Shown: positions 38,479-48,289, counted from the first letter of the stretch. The stretch is 64,000 nucleotides of DNA from CADEEN01 sp963840805 (GCA_963840805.1 CAWJAJ010000003.1:1-64000), one strand, 5' to 3'. Made by a program: numbers and translations. The notes: a model not told the origin generated them from the letters alone.

Positions 38479-39417
38479 ATGAGCGAGCCTGATCTGAAGA
38501 CATTGCAGGGCGTGGTGCGCCTTGCCGACTGGGGTGTGATCCGTGCGCAGGGCGCCGATGCCGCCAGCTTCCTGCACGGCCAGTTGACGCAGGACGTGCA
38601 GCACCTCGACGCGCACGCGGCCCGCCTGGCCGGCTATTGCTCGGCCAAGGGGCGGCTGCTGGCGAGCGCGGTGATCTGGCGCGACGCGGCCGATGAGCTG
38701 CTGCTGGCGTGCAGCGCCGACGTGTTGCCCGCCACGCTGAAGCGGCTGTCGATGTTCGTGCTGCGCGCGCGCTGCAAGCTGACCGATACCAGCGCTGCCG
38801 TCGCCCTCTACGGCCTGACGGGCGCTGCGGCCGGCGCCTGGCTCGGCGAGCAGGCACCGGTGCAGGCTTGGCAATGTGCCGACACCGCACGGGGACGGGT
38901 CGTGCGCCTGCCCGATGCGCAGGGTGTGGTGCGGTACCTGCTGGCATTGCCCCACGACGTCGCGGCCCCTGCCCTGCCTCCACTGTCCGCCGCCGCGTGG
39001 GGCTGGCTCGAGGTCACCAGCGGCGTCGCGCGCATCGTCGCTGCCACCGCGGAGCAGTTCGTGCCGCAGATGGTCAACTTCGAACTGGTGGGTGGCGTGA
39101 ACTTCCAGAAGGGCTGCTACCCGGGCCAGGAAGTCGTCGCACGCAGCCAGTACCGCGGCACGCTCAAACGCCGCGCGTTCGTGTTCGATGTCGATGCCGC
39201 CGCCTTGCCGGGCCAGGAGGTCTTTCACAGCGCAGACGCTGCCCAGCCCGCGGGCATGGTCGTCAACGCCGCGGTGCTCGGCGCCGCGCACCGTGCGCTG
39301 GTCGAAGTCAAGCTCACCGCGCTCGATGCCGGCACGCTGCACCTTGGCGCGGCCGGCGGCCCCGTCTTGCGCCGCAGCGCACAACCTTACCCAGTGCCGC
39401 TCGAGGCCGCAGCCTGA
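38479..39417 (+). CDS. ygfZ: YgfZ/GcvT-fold iron-sulfur assembly protein
   Basis: A folate-binding aminomethyltransferase-like protein that helps maintain Fe-S enzymes. The conserved signature NFQKGCYPGQEVVARSQYRG carries its invariant cysteine. The N-terminal FLHGQLTQDVQ is also typical. The protein is 312 residues and intact. It is divergent from mltG and starts a trio with two small genes. Confidence 0.93.
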   Translation: MSEPDLKTLQGVVRLADWGVIRAQGADAASFLHGQLTQDVQHLDAHAARLAGYCSAKGRLLASAVIWRDAADELLLACSADVLPATLKRLSMFVLRARCKLTDTSAAVALYGLTGAAAGAWLGEQAPVQAWQCADTARGRVVRLPDAQGVVRYLLALPHDVAAPALPPLSAAAWGWLEVTSGVARIVAATAEQFVPQMVNFELVGGVNFQKGCYPGQEVVARSQYRGTLKRRAFVFDVDAAALPGQEVFHSADAAQPAGMVVNAAVLGAAHRALVEVKLTALDAGTLHLGAAGGPVLRRSAQPYPVPLEAAA

Positions 39418-39426
39418 CGGTCGGCG

Positions 39427-39738
39427 ATGGCCGGTGAAGCGCAGCTCTATGTCTACTACCGCGTGCGGCCGGTCGATGCCCCGGCGGTGATCGACGCGGT
39501 TGGCGCGCTGCATGCCGGTTGGCGGGCCCGATGGCCGGGCCTTGCCTGCGCGCTGGCACGGCGTGCCGACGCGCACGATCGCGATGCGACGGGGCCATGG
39601 ACGCTGATGGAGACGTACACGCAACCCGGTGGCGTCCCGGCATCGCGTCGGCGCGAAATCGAGCGCGCGGCTCGCGAGCGACTCGGCGCCTGGATCGTCG
39701 GCGAGCGGCACGTCGAAGTCTTCGTGCCATGTGCCTGA
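39427..39738 (+). CDS. DUF4936-type small protein
   Basis: A 103-residue protein beginning MAGEAQLYVYYRVRPVDAPA with WTLMETYTQPGG in the middle, matching my memory of the betaproteobacterial DUF4936 family found beside ygfZ. The function is unknown. It starts nine bases after ygfZ and overlaps the next gene by 10 bases, so the three are probably co-expressed. Confidence 0.75.
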   Translation: MAGEAQLYVYYRVRPVDAPAVIDAVGALHAGWRARWPGLACALARRADAHDRDATGPWTLMETYTQPGGVPASRRREIERAARERLGAWIVGERHVEVFVPCA

Positions 39739-40565
39739 TCGCGCTGGCGCTCGAACAGCACCCGCGCTATGCGCTGGTCATCGCCGCCAACCGCGACGAA
39801 TTCCTGCACCGCCCGGCCGCCGCGCTCGATTGGTGGCGGCCCGCGCCGGGCGCCGCGCCGCTGCTCGGCGGGCGCGACTTGCGCGCCGGCGGCACCTGGA
39901 TGGGCCTGTCCGCCGAGGGCCGCATTGCGCTGTTGACCAACGTGCGCGATCCGTCGCGTCAACGCGAATCGGCGCCGTCGCGCGGTGCGATCGTGCCGGC
40001 GTGGCTGGCCGGGTCGCACAGGCCTGTCGACTTCTGGCAACGCACCGCCGCTGCCGGGCACAACCCGTTCAACCTGCTCGCCAGCGATGGCCACGCCGGC
40101 CGCTGGTGGTGTAGCGATGACCGCGCGGCGGCACCGCGGCCACTCGGCCCCGGCGTGTACGGCCTGTCCAATGCCGCGCTCGATACGCCGTGGCCGAAGG
40201 TCGAGCGGCTGAAACACGCGCTCGTCGCCGCGCTGGCCAACGCGGAGGCGCTCGAAAACCGGCTGTTCGACGCCTTGGCCGACACGACACCGGTCGCCGA
40301 TGACGCCCTGCCCGACACCGGCATCGGAGTCGAACGCGAACGCTGGCTCGCGCCGGCGTTCATCCGCACGCCCGACGCGCGTTACGGCACGCGCTGCTCG
40401 ACACTGCTGATTGCCGAACGCACGGCGCACGGTTTCAGCGCACAGGTGGTCGAGCGCCAGTTCGATGCCGACGGCCGCACTGCCAGCCAGCGCCGCGTGC
40501 GTTTCGCGCGCTGGCCCCTGGCCGACACTGAACTGCCGCGCGTCGAGACGGACCGTGTCCGCTGA
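39729..40565 (+). CDS. NRDE (TANGO2-like) family protein
   Basis: A 278-residue member of the NRDE/TANGO2 family, named after the NRDE motif seen here in ALVIAANRDEFLHRPA. The opening MCLIALALEQHPRYAL places a cysteine at residue 2, as in N-terminal nucleophile hydrolases; catalysis is not established for the family. GGRDLRAGGTWMGLSAEGR and GVYGLSNAALDTPWPKVE are further hallmarks. TANGO2 proteins have been linked to heme or lipid handling. Confidence 0.88.
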   Translation: MCLIALALEQHPRYALVIAANRDEFLHRPAAALDWWRPAPGAAPLLGGRDLRAGGTWMGLSAEGRIALLTNVRDPSRQRESAPSRGAIVPAWLAGSHRPVDFWQRTAAAGHNPFNLLASDGHAGRWWCSDDRAAAPRPLGPGVYGLSNAALDTPWPKVERLKHALVAALANAEALENRLFDALADTTPVADDALPDTGIGVERERWLAPAFIRTPDARYGTRCSTLLIAERTAHGFSAQVVERQFDADGRTASQRRVRFARWPLADTELPRVETDRVR

Positions 40566-40575
40566 GCGTCGGGTA

Positions 40576-41457
40576 TCAGCCGAGCGCGCGGAACATCTCC
40601 TGGTGCGCGATGCCGGCCTCGGTGAAAGCCGGCCCGCGCGCCGTGAAGCCGGCGCGGGCATAGAAGCCGACCGCGCTGGCCTGGGCGTGCAGGAACACTT
40701 CCCGGTCGCCTCGCCCGCGTGCCGCGCCGAGGAGTGCGTCGAGCAGCGGCCGGCCGATGCCTGCCCCGCGCACACCCGCCGCGACGGCCATGCGCCCGAT
40801 CTTGGCCACGCCGGGCGCGTGGCCGACCAGCCGGCCGGTGGCCAATGCCTGGCCCAGGCGGTTGAACGCGACCGCATGCAGCGCCTGCACGTCGGCCGCG
40901 TCCTGCTCCAGCGCCGCCGGGATGCCCTGCTCCTGCACGAACACTGCCTCGCGGATCGAGCGTGCATCGCTGCCGAGGGTGGCCCAATTGCCGACGCGCA
41001 CGTCGATCATCGGCGCACCGGCCTCGAAGGCTTGCAGCACCTCGCGCAGCGCCGGCGGCACCGGCTTGGCGGTTTGCGTCACCGGATCGGCGAACACATA
41101 GACCAGATCGCCATGCACGAGCCGCTGCTCGGCGCGGAACACCGCGGCCTGCAGCAGCATCGACGACTTGCCGATGCGCGCGCAGCGGATGCCGACGTCG
41201 AGCAGATCGTCGTAGCGCGCCGAGCCCTCGTATTCGAGCGTCGCCTTGCGCACGTACAGGTCGCCGCCGAGCCGCTCCATCGTCTCGTGGTACGGCAGCG
41301 CCAGCGCGCGCCAGTAGCCGGCCACGGCGGTGTCGAAGTACATCAGGTAGTGGCCGTTGAAGACGATGCGCTGCATGTCGACCTCGACCCAGCGCACGCG
41401 CAGGCGCTCGAGGAAGCGAAAGCCGCTGCGCGGCGGCGTCGCGTGATGTTCGGTCAT
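40576..41457 (-). CDS. Hotdog thioesterase fused to GNAT acetyltransferase
   Basis: A 293-residue two-domain protein. Residues about 15-145 are a YbgC/4-hydroxybenzoyl-CoA thioesterase-type hotdog (RVRWVEVDMQRIVFNGHYLM, with Asp and His at the usual positions). Residues 150-293 are a GNAT N-acyltransferase (KIGRMAVAAGVRGAGIGRPL is the acetyl-CoA loop; ASAVGFYARAGFTARG). Both active regions look complete. ATG 41457 overlaps the stop of the upstream esterase gene (ATGA). It would act on acyl-CoA thioesters in both halves; substrates are unknown. Confidence 0.85.
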   Translation of the reverse strand: MTEHHATPPRSGFRFLERLRVRWVEVDMQRIVFNGHYLMYFDTAVAGYWRALALPYHETMERLGGDLYVRKATLEYEGSARYDDLLDVGIRCARIGKSSMLLQAAVFRAEQRLVHGDLVYVFADPVTQTAKPVPPALREVLQAFEAGAPMIDVRVGNWATLGSDARSIREAVFVQEQGIPAALEQDAADVQALHAVAFNRLGQALATGRLVGHAPGVAKIGRMAVAAGVRGAGIGRPLLDALLGAARGRGDREVFLHAQASAVGFYARAGFTARGPAFTEAGIAHQEMFRALG

Positions 41458-42398
41458 GGAGGGCTCCAGGCAGAAGCGAGGGCATCGGCAGCGAACGCGA
41501 GGGCTGCGCCCGCCTCCTTCAGCACGCGGCCCATCTTGATGAAATCGTGCGTCATGCCGCGCACCAGGTCGAGATGCACCGCCACGCCGGCGGCGCGCAG
41601 GCGGTCGGCGTAGGCCAGGCCTTCGTCGACCAGCGGATCGCACTCGGCCAGGATCACGCACGCCGGCGCGACGCCGTCGACGTCGTCGGCGTACAGCGGC
41701 GAGAAGCGCCAGTGGCGGCGATGGTGATGGTCGATGGCGTGGTCGAAGAACCAGTCGATCGTCGCGGCGTCGAGCAGGAAGCCGTTGGCGAACAGGTGGC
41801 GTGATGCGGTGGCGCCGTCGGCCGCGGTGCCCGGCGTGATCAGCAATTGCAGCGCCAGCGGCAGGCCGTGATCGCGCGCCTGCAGCGCGGCCACCGCGGC
41901 CAGCGTGCCACCGGCGCTGTCGCCGCCGACGGCCAGGCGGTGACCGTCGAGGCCGAACGACGCCGCGTGGTCGACCAGCCATTGCAGCACGGCCCAGGTG
42001 TCGTCCGCCGCCGCGGGAAAGCGATGCTCGGGCGCCAGGCGGTAATCCAGCGCCAGCACCGCACCGCCGCTGCGCAGCGCCAATTGCCGGCACAGGCTGT
42101 CGTGCGTCTCGAGGTTGCCGACGACGAATCCACCGCCGTGCAGGTACAGCAACAACGGCAGCCGTTCGTGCGAGGGGGCATACAGCCGCGCAGGCAGTAG
42201 GCCGTCCGCGCCGGGCACCGTGAGCTCCTCGACGCGCGCCAGCGCCACGCGCGGCGGCTCCAGCACTTCGGCACCCAGCGTGTAGGCACTGCGCGCCGCC
42301 GCAGGGGTCAGCGCATGGAATGGCGGCCGCCCGGCGCGGCGGATGCGCTCCAGCACACCGCCCATCGCGGGCGTCAGCAACCGGGTCGTCGGGTTCAT
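41454..42398 (-). CDS. Alpha/beta-hydrolase, hormone-sensitive-lipase type
   Basis: A 314-residue esterase with oxyanion motif YLHGGGFVVGNLE, nucleophile GGDSAGGTLAAV, acid in AECDPLVDEGL and histidine in GMTHDFIKMG. It is a free-standing relative of the hydrolase half of the regulator fusion at 26885. It is divergent from the iron alcohol dehydrogenase with a 59-base gap and forms an operon with the hotdog-GNAT gene. The substrate is unknown; short-chain acyl esters are usual. Confidence 0.9.
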   Translation of the reverse strand: MNPTTRLLTPAMGGVLERIRRAGRPPFHALTPAAARSAYTLGAEVLEPPRVALARVEELTVPGADGLLPARLYAPSHERLPLLLYLHGGGFVVGNLETHDSLCRQLALRSGGAVLALDYRLAPEHRFPAAADDTWAVLQWLVDHAASFGLDGHRLAVGGDSAGGTLAAVAALQARDHGLPLALQLLITPGTAADGATASRHLFANGFLLDAATIDWFFDHAIDHHHRRHWRFSPLYADDVDGVAPACVILAECDPLVDEGLAYADRLRAAGVAVHLDLVRGMTHDFIKMGRVLKEAGAALAFAADALASAWSPP

Positions 42399-42457
42399 CG
42401 GGCCGCTAGCATACTGAGCATGGACGCGCGGCTGCGTTCGACCGATCCCACAGCGGC

Positions 42458-43606
42458 ATGGCCCACATCCAGTACCTGACCCAGATCCACCTCGACCCCG
42501 GGGTCGTGCAGCGGCTGCCCGAGGAATGCGGCCGCGTCGGCATCACCCGGCCGCTGGTGATCAGCGACGCTGGCGTACGTGCCGCGGGCGTGCTCGCGCA
42601 GGCACTGACCGCGCTCGGCGGCACGCCGCATGCGGTGTTCGACGCCACGCCGTCGAACCCGACCGAGGCCGCGGTGCGCGCGGCCGCAGCGATGTATGCC
42701 GCCGAACGCTGCGATGGGCTGATCGCGGTCGGCGGCGGATCGTCGATCGATCTGGCCAAGGGCGTCGCGATCGCCGCCACGCACGACGGGCCGCTCGTGG
42801 GCTACGCCACCATCGAGGGCGCCAGCCCGCGCATCAGCGCGCGCGTGGCGCCGTTGATCGCGGTGCCGACGACCGCCGGCACCGGCAGCGAGGTCGCCCG
42901 CGGCGCGATCCTGATCGTCGACGACGGCCGCAAGCTGGGATTTCACAGCTGGCACCTGGTGCCCAAGGCGGCGCTGCTCGACCCGCTGTTGACGCTGGGC
43001 CTGCCGCCGGGGCTGACCGCCGCCACCGGCATGGACGCGGTCGCGCATTGCATCGAGACCTTCATGGCCCCGGCTGTCAACCCGCCGGCCGACGGCATCG
43101 CGCTCGATGGCCTGGCGCGCGGCTGGGCGCACATCGAGCGCGCCACGCGCGACGGCCACGATGTCGACGCGCGCTGGCAGATGCTCAGCGCTTCGATGCA
43201 GGGCGCGATGGCGTTCCAGAAAGGCCTGGGCTGCGTGCATTCGCTGTCGCACAGCCTCGGCGGCGTGAATCCGAAGCTGCACCACGGCACGCTGAACGCG
43301 ATGTTCCTGCCCGCGGTGGTGCGCTTCAACGCCGCGGCGGAATCGATCCGCCGCGAGCGCCGGCTGGAGCGCATGGCGCAGGCCATGGACCTGCCGGCGT
43401 GCGACGAGCAAGGCCGCGACATCGCCGAAGCGATCCGCGCGATGAACACGGCCCTCGGCCTGCCCGGCGGCCTGGCCGAGATGGGCGTGACGCCCGACCT
43501 GTTCGAGCGCGTGATCGACGGCGCGCTGGCCGACCATTGCCACAAGACCAACCCCCGTCTCGCCAACCGCGACGACTACCGCGCAATGCTCGAAGCGTCG
43601 ATGTAA
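42458..43606 (+). CDS. Iron-containing alcohol dehydrogenase
   Basis: A 382-residue group III metal-dependent alcohol dehydrogenase. NAD-binding is at VGGGSSIDLAKG and PTTAGTGSEVARG. The metal ligands are the Asp and His of ATGMDAVAHCIE plus HSLSHSLGG and LHHGTLNAMF. The family includes 4-hydroxybutyrate dehydrogenase and maleylacetate reductase. With GABA catabolism nearby, reduction of succinate semialdehyde is one possibility, but the window does not settle it. The start ATG 42458 opens MAHIQYLTQIHLDPG. A strong terminator follows. Confidence 0.88.
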   Translation: MAHIQYLTQIHLDPGVVQRLPEECGRVGITRPLVISDAGVRAAGVLAQALTALGGTPHAVFDATPSNPTEAAVRAAAAMYAAERCDGLIAVGGGSSIDLAKGVAIAATHDGPLVGYATIEGASPRISARVAPLIAVPTTAGTGSEVARGAILIVDDGRKLGFHSWHLVPKAALLDPLLTLGLPPGLTAATGMDAVAHCIETFMAPAVNPPADGIALDGLARGWAHIERATRDGHDVDARWQMLSASMQGAMAFQKGLGCVHSLSHSLGGVNPKLHHGTLNAMFLPAVVRFNAAAESIRRERRLERMAQAMDLPACDEQGRDIAEAIRAMNTALGLPGGLAEMGVTPDLFERVIDGALADHCHKTNPRLANRDDYRAMLEASM

Positions 43607-43610
43607 AGAA

Positions 43611-43635
43611 AAGGGGCCCCGTCGGGGCCCCTTTC
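43611..43635. terminator. Rho-independent terminator
   Basis: AAGGGGCCCC, GTC, GGGGCCCCTTTC forms a ten-pair stem immediately after the alcohol dehydrogenase stop. Confidence 0.88.
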
Positions 43636-43657
43636 AGCGGTGCACGCAACGCGCTCA

Positions 43658-43745
43658 GGCCAGCGCCGGGCCGCTCCCAAGCGGCATGAGGCCCCAAGGG
43701 CCACGCAGGGGCCCCTGCGTGGCCCCGGGGGCGCGAGTCCAGCGA
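43658..43745 (+). repeat. Intergenic repeat, family A copy
   Basis: It contains GCCGGGCCGCTCCCAAGC at 43665-43682, identical to 49646-49663, followed by a strong GCAGGGGCCCCTGC hairpin. It lies between the alcohol dehydrogenase and aceA ends. Confidence 0.65.
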
Positions 43746-43758
43746 GCGGGGGCCGTCA

Positions 43759-45057
<1,299 letters not shown>

Positions 45058-45136
45058 GAGAGCTCCTTGAGGTTGAGAAAAGGCGAGGTCCGATGGCGTC
45101 AGATTACCGCGTCGCAGGCCATGTGTGATGACTTAT

Positions 45137-45150
45137 GTCTTATATAAGAC
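45137..45150. promoter_or_regulatory. Perfect palindrome upstream of aceA
   Basis: GTCTTATATAAGAC is a perfect 14-base palindrome in the divergent promoter region, 80 bases from the aceA start. Its form suits a dimeric repressor, GntR-type being one possibility, but no regulator for it is encoded next to aceA. Confidence 0.55.
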
Positions 45151-45276
45151 TAAAAATTGTTTTCTTGTAAATCAATGACTTGGCGCGACATTTTTACGAT
45201 ATGGAAAGTTGTTGCTCTGCACAAAATTTGGCTGGCCTGACGCGATAGCGCCAATTTCGCAAAATGAAATCGTGAG

Positions 45277-45289
45277 TTCGCATCGCGAA
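45277..45289. promoter_or_regulatory. Inverted repeat upstream of the ureohydrolase
   Basis: TTCGCATCGCGAA has TTCGC and GCGAA arms and shares its TTCGCA/GCGAA character with the site at 46805, suggesting a common regulator, possibly the adjacent Lrp protein. Confidence 0.4.
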
Positions 45290-45366
45290 ATGGTCGCGCA
45301 TCGAAGCCGCAGTGCAGCTGTCGGTGCTTATGATCCCGCCCCTTGCGCCCACGCACCGACGCTGCC

Positions 45367-46290
45367 ATGACCGGTTTCGCCTACACCGCCAACAACGCTT
45401 TCATGAAAGTCCCGGCGGCCGAGCGGCAGCGCTACGCGGTGGCCGGCGTGGCTTGGGACGGCTCGACCACCAACCGCCCCGGCGCACGGATGGGTCCGCG
45501 CGCGATTCGCGAAGCCAGCCACATGCTGTGCGACGGCATCCACCCACTCTTCAATGTCACGCCGGCCGGCCATCTGGGCGATGCCGGCGACCTGCCCTTG
45601 CCCAACACCGGCCTCGCCGCGATGCGCGAGGCGATGGCAGCCCAGTTGCCGGCGTTGATCGCGCGCCACCACATGGTCTGGATCGGTGGCGATCACTCGA
45701 TCACGCTGCCGCTCCTGCGCGCCTACCGAGCGCATCTCGGGCGGCCGTTGGCGGTGCTGCACTTCGATGCCCATTGCGACACCTGGACCGACCACTTCGG
45801 CGAGCCGAGCGGTCACGGCACCTGGGTCTGCGAGGCGATGCAGGAGGGGCTGGTGGTGAAGGACTGCTTCATGCAACTGGGCATCCGGTCGGCGGGCGAG
45901 CGCAGCGCACGCGAGTACGTGCGTGACCAAGGCGGCCTGATCTACACCGCACGTGAGCTGCGCGGTCTCGAAAGCCCGCAGCAACTCGCGCCCCTGCTCG
46001 ACACCTTGCGCGCTCGCCTGGCCGCCCACGGCACGCCACCGCTCTATGTGAGCCTGGACATCGATTGCCTCGATCCGGCATTTGCCCCCGGCACTGGCAC
46101 GCCGGAGGCTGGCGGCATGAACACCAATCAGGTGCTCAGCGTGCTCGAGGGCTTGAAGGACATCGATTGCGTCGGCATGGACTGCGTCGAGGTGGCGCCG
46201 CCATACGACCACGCCGAGCTCACCAGCCTGGCTGCCGCCAGCTTCATCTGGACCTACCTGTGCGGCCGCATCGCGTCGGCGCAGGCCTGA
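45367..46290 (+). CDS. speB: Ureohydrolase, agmatinase-like
   Basis: A binuclear manganese enzyme of 307 residues that would release urea from agmatine or a related guanidino compound such as guanidinobutyrate. Metal motifs are WIGGDHSITLPLL, LHFDAHCDTWTDHF and SLDIDCLDPAFAPGTG with TPEAGG. ATG 45367 opens MTGFAYTANNAFMKVP. Lying next to a putrescine uptake and degradation operon, agmatinase (giving putrescine) is the most sensible reading, though guanidinobutyrase (giving GABA) would fit equally well. Confidence 0.82.
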   Translation: MTGFAYTANNAFMKVPAAERQRYAVAGVAWDGSTTNRPGARMGPRAIREASHMLCDGIHPLFNVTPAGHLGDAGDLPLPNTGLAAMREAMAAQLPALIARHHMVWIGGDHSITLPLLRAYRAHLGRPLAVLHFDAHCDTWTDHFGEPSGHGTWVCEAMQEGLVVKDCFMQLGIRSAGERSAREYVRDQGGLIYTARELRGLESPQQLAPLLDTLRARLAAHGTPPLYVSLDIDCLDPAFAPGTGTPEAGGMNTNQVLSVLEGLKDIDCVGMDCVEVAPPYDHAELTSLAAASFIWTYLCGRIASAQA

Positions 46291-46299
46291 CCCGCGCGA

Positions 46300-46779
46300 T
46301 CACAACGCCAGTGCCGTCGTCTTCTTCACCGTGCGCAACACCAGCATCGAGTTCGACCGCATGACGCCGGGCAGGCGCATCAGCACCTCGGTGTGGAAGC
46401 GCTCGAGGTCTTCGGCGTCGCGGTAAGTGAAGCGGATCAGGTAGTCGTTGCTGCCGGCCACGTAGTAGCAGTCGAGCACGCGCGGCTCGTCGCGCACGGC
46501 CTGCTCGAAGGCTGCGAGTGCGGTATCGGTCAGCGTTTCGAGGTTGACGATCGTGAAGCTGGTGCCGTGCTGGCCGACGGCCTTGGGATTGAGCAGCGCG
46601 GTGTACTGGGCGATGACGCCGGCCTCCTCGAGGTGCTTGACGCGGCGTAGGCAGGCCGATGGCGACAAGTGGATGCGCTGCGCCAGCTCCAGGTTGGTGA
46701 GGCGGCCGTCGGCCTGCAACTCGGTGAGGATCGACACGTCGATCGCATCAAGTTGCACGATGCTGCTTTGATTTCGCAT
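46300..46779 (-). CDS. Lrp/AsnC-family regulator
   Basis: A 159-residue regulator: N-terminal helix-turn-helix (LDAIDVSILTELQADGRLTN, LSPSACLRRVKHLEEAGVI) and C-terminal RAM ligand-binding domain (VLDCYYVAGSNDYLIRF). It is divergent from the amine-catabolic operon with a 154-base gap holding palindromes, and it converges on the ureohydrolase. It probably senses an amino acid or amine and controls the operon; the ligand is not predictable. Confidence 0.93.
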   Translation of the reverse strand: MRNQSSIVQLDAIDVSILTELQADGRLTNLELAQRIHLSPSACLRRVKHLEEAGVIAQYTALLNPKAVGQHGTSFTIVNLETLTDTALAAFEQAVRDEPRVLDCYYVAGSNDYLIRFTYRDAEDLERFHTEVLMRLPGVMRSNSMLVLRTVKKTTALAL

Positions 46780-46804
46780 TTAGTGCTGTCTGGAACGCTG
46801 TTTG

Positions 46805-46822
46805 TTCGCATGATATTGCGAA
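46805..46822. promoter_or_regulatory. Candidate Lrp-type operator 1
   Basis: TTCGCATGATATTGCGAA consists of TTCGCA, TGATAT, TGCGAA: perfect six-base arms, 26 bases upstream of the regulator start. Confidence 0.5.
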
Positions 46823-46843
46823 ACGGCGGGTAAGCCCGCGTCC

Positions 46844-46863
46844 ATTGCGCAATCCTATTGCGC
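46844..46863. promoter_or_regulatory. Candidate Lrp-type operator 2
   Basis: ATTGCGCAAT is a perfect palindrome that overlaps a second one, GCGCAAT-CCT-ATTGCGC. It lies 71 bases before the transaminase start, suitable for control of the operon. Confidence 0.5.
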
Positions 46864-46933
46864 CCGCGCTTGCCTAGACTGGCGGCATTGCGAGGGCCAC
46901 ACTGCCTGCTTCGCTATTCGTTCGGAGAAGACC

Positions 46934-48241
46934 ATGGCCAAGAACATGGATGCCTACTGGATGCCGTTCACTGCCAACCGGCAGTTCAAGAAAGCGCCAC
47001 GCCTGCTGGCCAGGAGCCAGGGCATGCACTTCTGGACGCCGGAAGGCCGCGAGATCCTCGATGGCGTGGCCGGGCTGTGGTGCGTGAATGCCGGCCACGC
47101 GCGGCCGAAGATCGTGCAGGCCATCGCCGAACAGGCCGCCGAACTCGATTTCGCACCGTCGTTCCAGATGGGCCACCCAAAGGCCTTCGAACTGGCCGAG
47201 GAATTGGTCAAGATCGCGCCGCAGGGCTTGAACAAGGTCTTCTACACCAACTCGGGCTCCGAATCGGTCGAGACGGCGCTGAAGATGGCCATCGCCTACC
47301 ACCGCGTGCGCGGCGAGGGCGCGCGCACGCGGCTGATCGGCCGCGAGCGCGGCTACCACGGCGTCAACTTCGGCGGCATCTCGGTCGGCGGCATCGTCGC
47401 CAACCGCAAGATGTTCGGCACGCTGCTGGCCGGCGTCGACCACATCCGCCACACGCACGACCCGGCGCGCAACGCGTTCTCGGTCGGCCTGCCGCGATAC
47501 GGCGCCGAGTTCGCCGACGACCTCGAGCGCCTGGTCGCGCTGCACGACGCGTCGACGATCGCCGCGGTGATCGTCGAGCCGGTGGCCGGCTCGACCGGCG
47601 TGCTGCTGCCGCCCCAGGGCTACCTGCAGCGGCTGCGCGAGATCTGCGACAAGCACGGCATCCTGCTGATCTTCGACGAGGTCATCACCGGCTTCGGCCG
47701 CACCGGCCAGCCGTTCGCGGCGCAGACCTTCGGCGTCACGCCCGATTTGATGACGGTGGCCAAGGGCCTGACCAACGGCTGCGTGCCGATGGGCGCGGTG
47801 TTCGCCACCGACAAGATCCACGACGCCTTCATGAGCGGGCCCGAGCACCTGATCGAGTTTTTCCACGGCTACACCTACTCGGCGCACCCGCTGGCCTGTG
47901 CCGCGGCGCTGGCCACGCTCGAGACCTACGCCGACGAAGGCCTGCTGACGCGCGCCGCACAACTCGAAGGCTATTTCGCCGACGCGCTGCATTCGCTGAA
48001 AGGCCTGCCCAACGTCATCGACATCCGCAACATCGGCCTGGTCGGCGGTGTCGAGCTCGCCGCCCTGCCCGGCGAGCCGGCCAAGCGGGCCTTCAACGTC
48101 TTCCTCGACTGCTGGGAACAGGGCTTGCTTGTGCGTACGACCGGCGACATCGTCGCGCTGTCGCCACCGTTGATCATCGAGAAGCCGCAGATCGACCGCA
48201 TCGTCGACGTGCTCGGCGCCGCCATCAAGCGCAACGCGTGA
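46934..48241 (+). CDS. Omega-amino acid:pyruvate transaminase
   Basis: A class III PLP transaminase, 435 residues. The opening MDAYWMPFTANRQFKKAPR is the signature of beta-alanine/omega-amino acid:pyruvate aminotransferase. FYTNSGSESVETALKMA binds the PLP phosphate, ILLIFDEVITGFGRTG has the PLP aspartate, and DLMTVAKGLTNGCVPMGA has the Schiff-base lysine. Such enzymes take beta-alanine, GABA or putrescine as amino donors. It is the first gene of the operon and is led by Lrp-type palindromes. Confidence 0.9.
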   Translation: MAKNMDAYWMPFTANRQFKKAPRLLARSQGMHFWTPEGREILDGVAGLWCVNAGHARPKIVQAIAEQAAELDFAPSFQMGHPKAFELAEELVKIAPQGLNKVFYTNSGSESVETALKMAIAYHRVRGEGARTRLIGRERGYHGVNFGGISVGGIVANRKMFGTLLAGVDHIRHTHDPARNAFSVGLPRYGAEFADDLERLVALHDASTIAAVIVEPVAGSTGVLLPPQGYLQRLREICDKHGILLIFDEVITGFGRTGQPFAAQTFGVTPDLMTVAKGLTNGCVPMGAVFATDKIHDAFMSGPEHLIEFFHGYTYSAHPLACAAALATLETYADEGLLTRAAQLEGYFADALHSLKGLPNVIDIRNIGLVGGVELAALPGEPAKRAFNVFLDCWEQGLLVRTTGDIVALSPPLIIEKPQIDRIVDVLGAAIKRNA

Positions 48242-48289
48242 CGAGCCGGCGACCGGAACCCACCAAGGACACTGCCTAGCGCATACCGT

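Larger units (their letters stand above)
45058..45366. other. AT-rich divergent promoter region, aceA and ureohydrolase
   Basis: The 309 bases between the two divergent genes are much richer in A+T than the surroundings (for example 45140-45250). No gene is seen. Two inverted repeats are listed separately. Confidence 0.6.

Noticed and set aside
37423..39711. Extended N-terminus for MltG
   Set aside because: Sequence before 38433 is antisense to ygfZ. The membrane helix of MltG begins at ATG 38433.
43611..43635. Terminator counted as part of the family A repeat
   Set aside because: It is a simple ten-pair hairpin attached to the alcohol dehydrogenase stop and lacks the repeat core, which begins further on.
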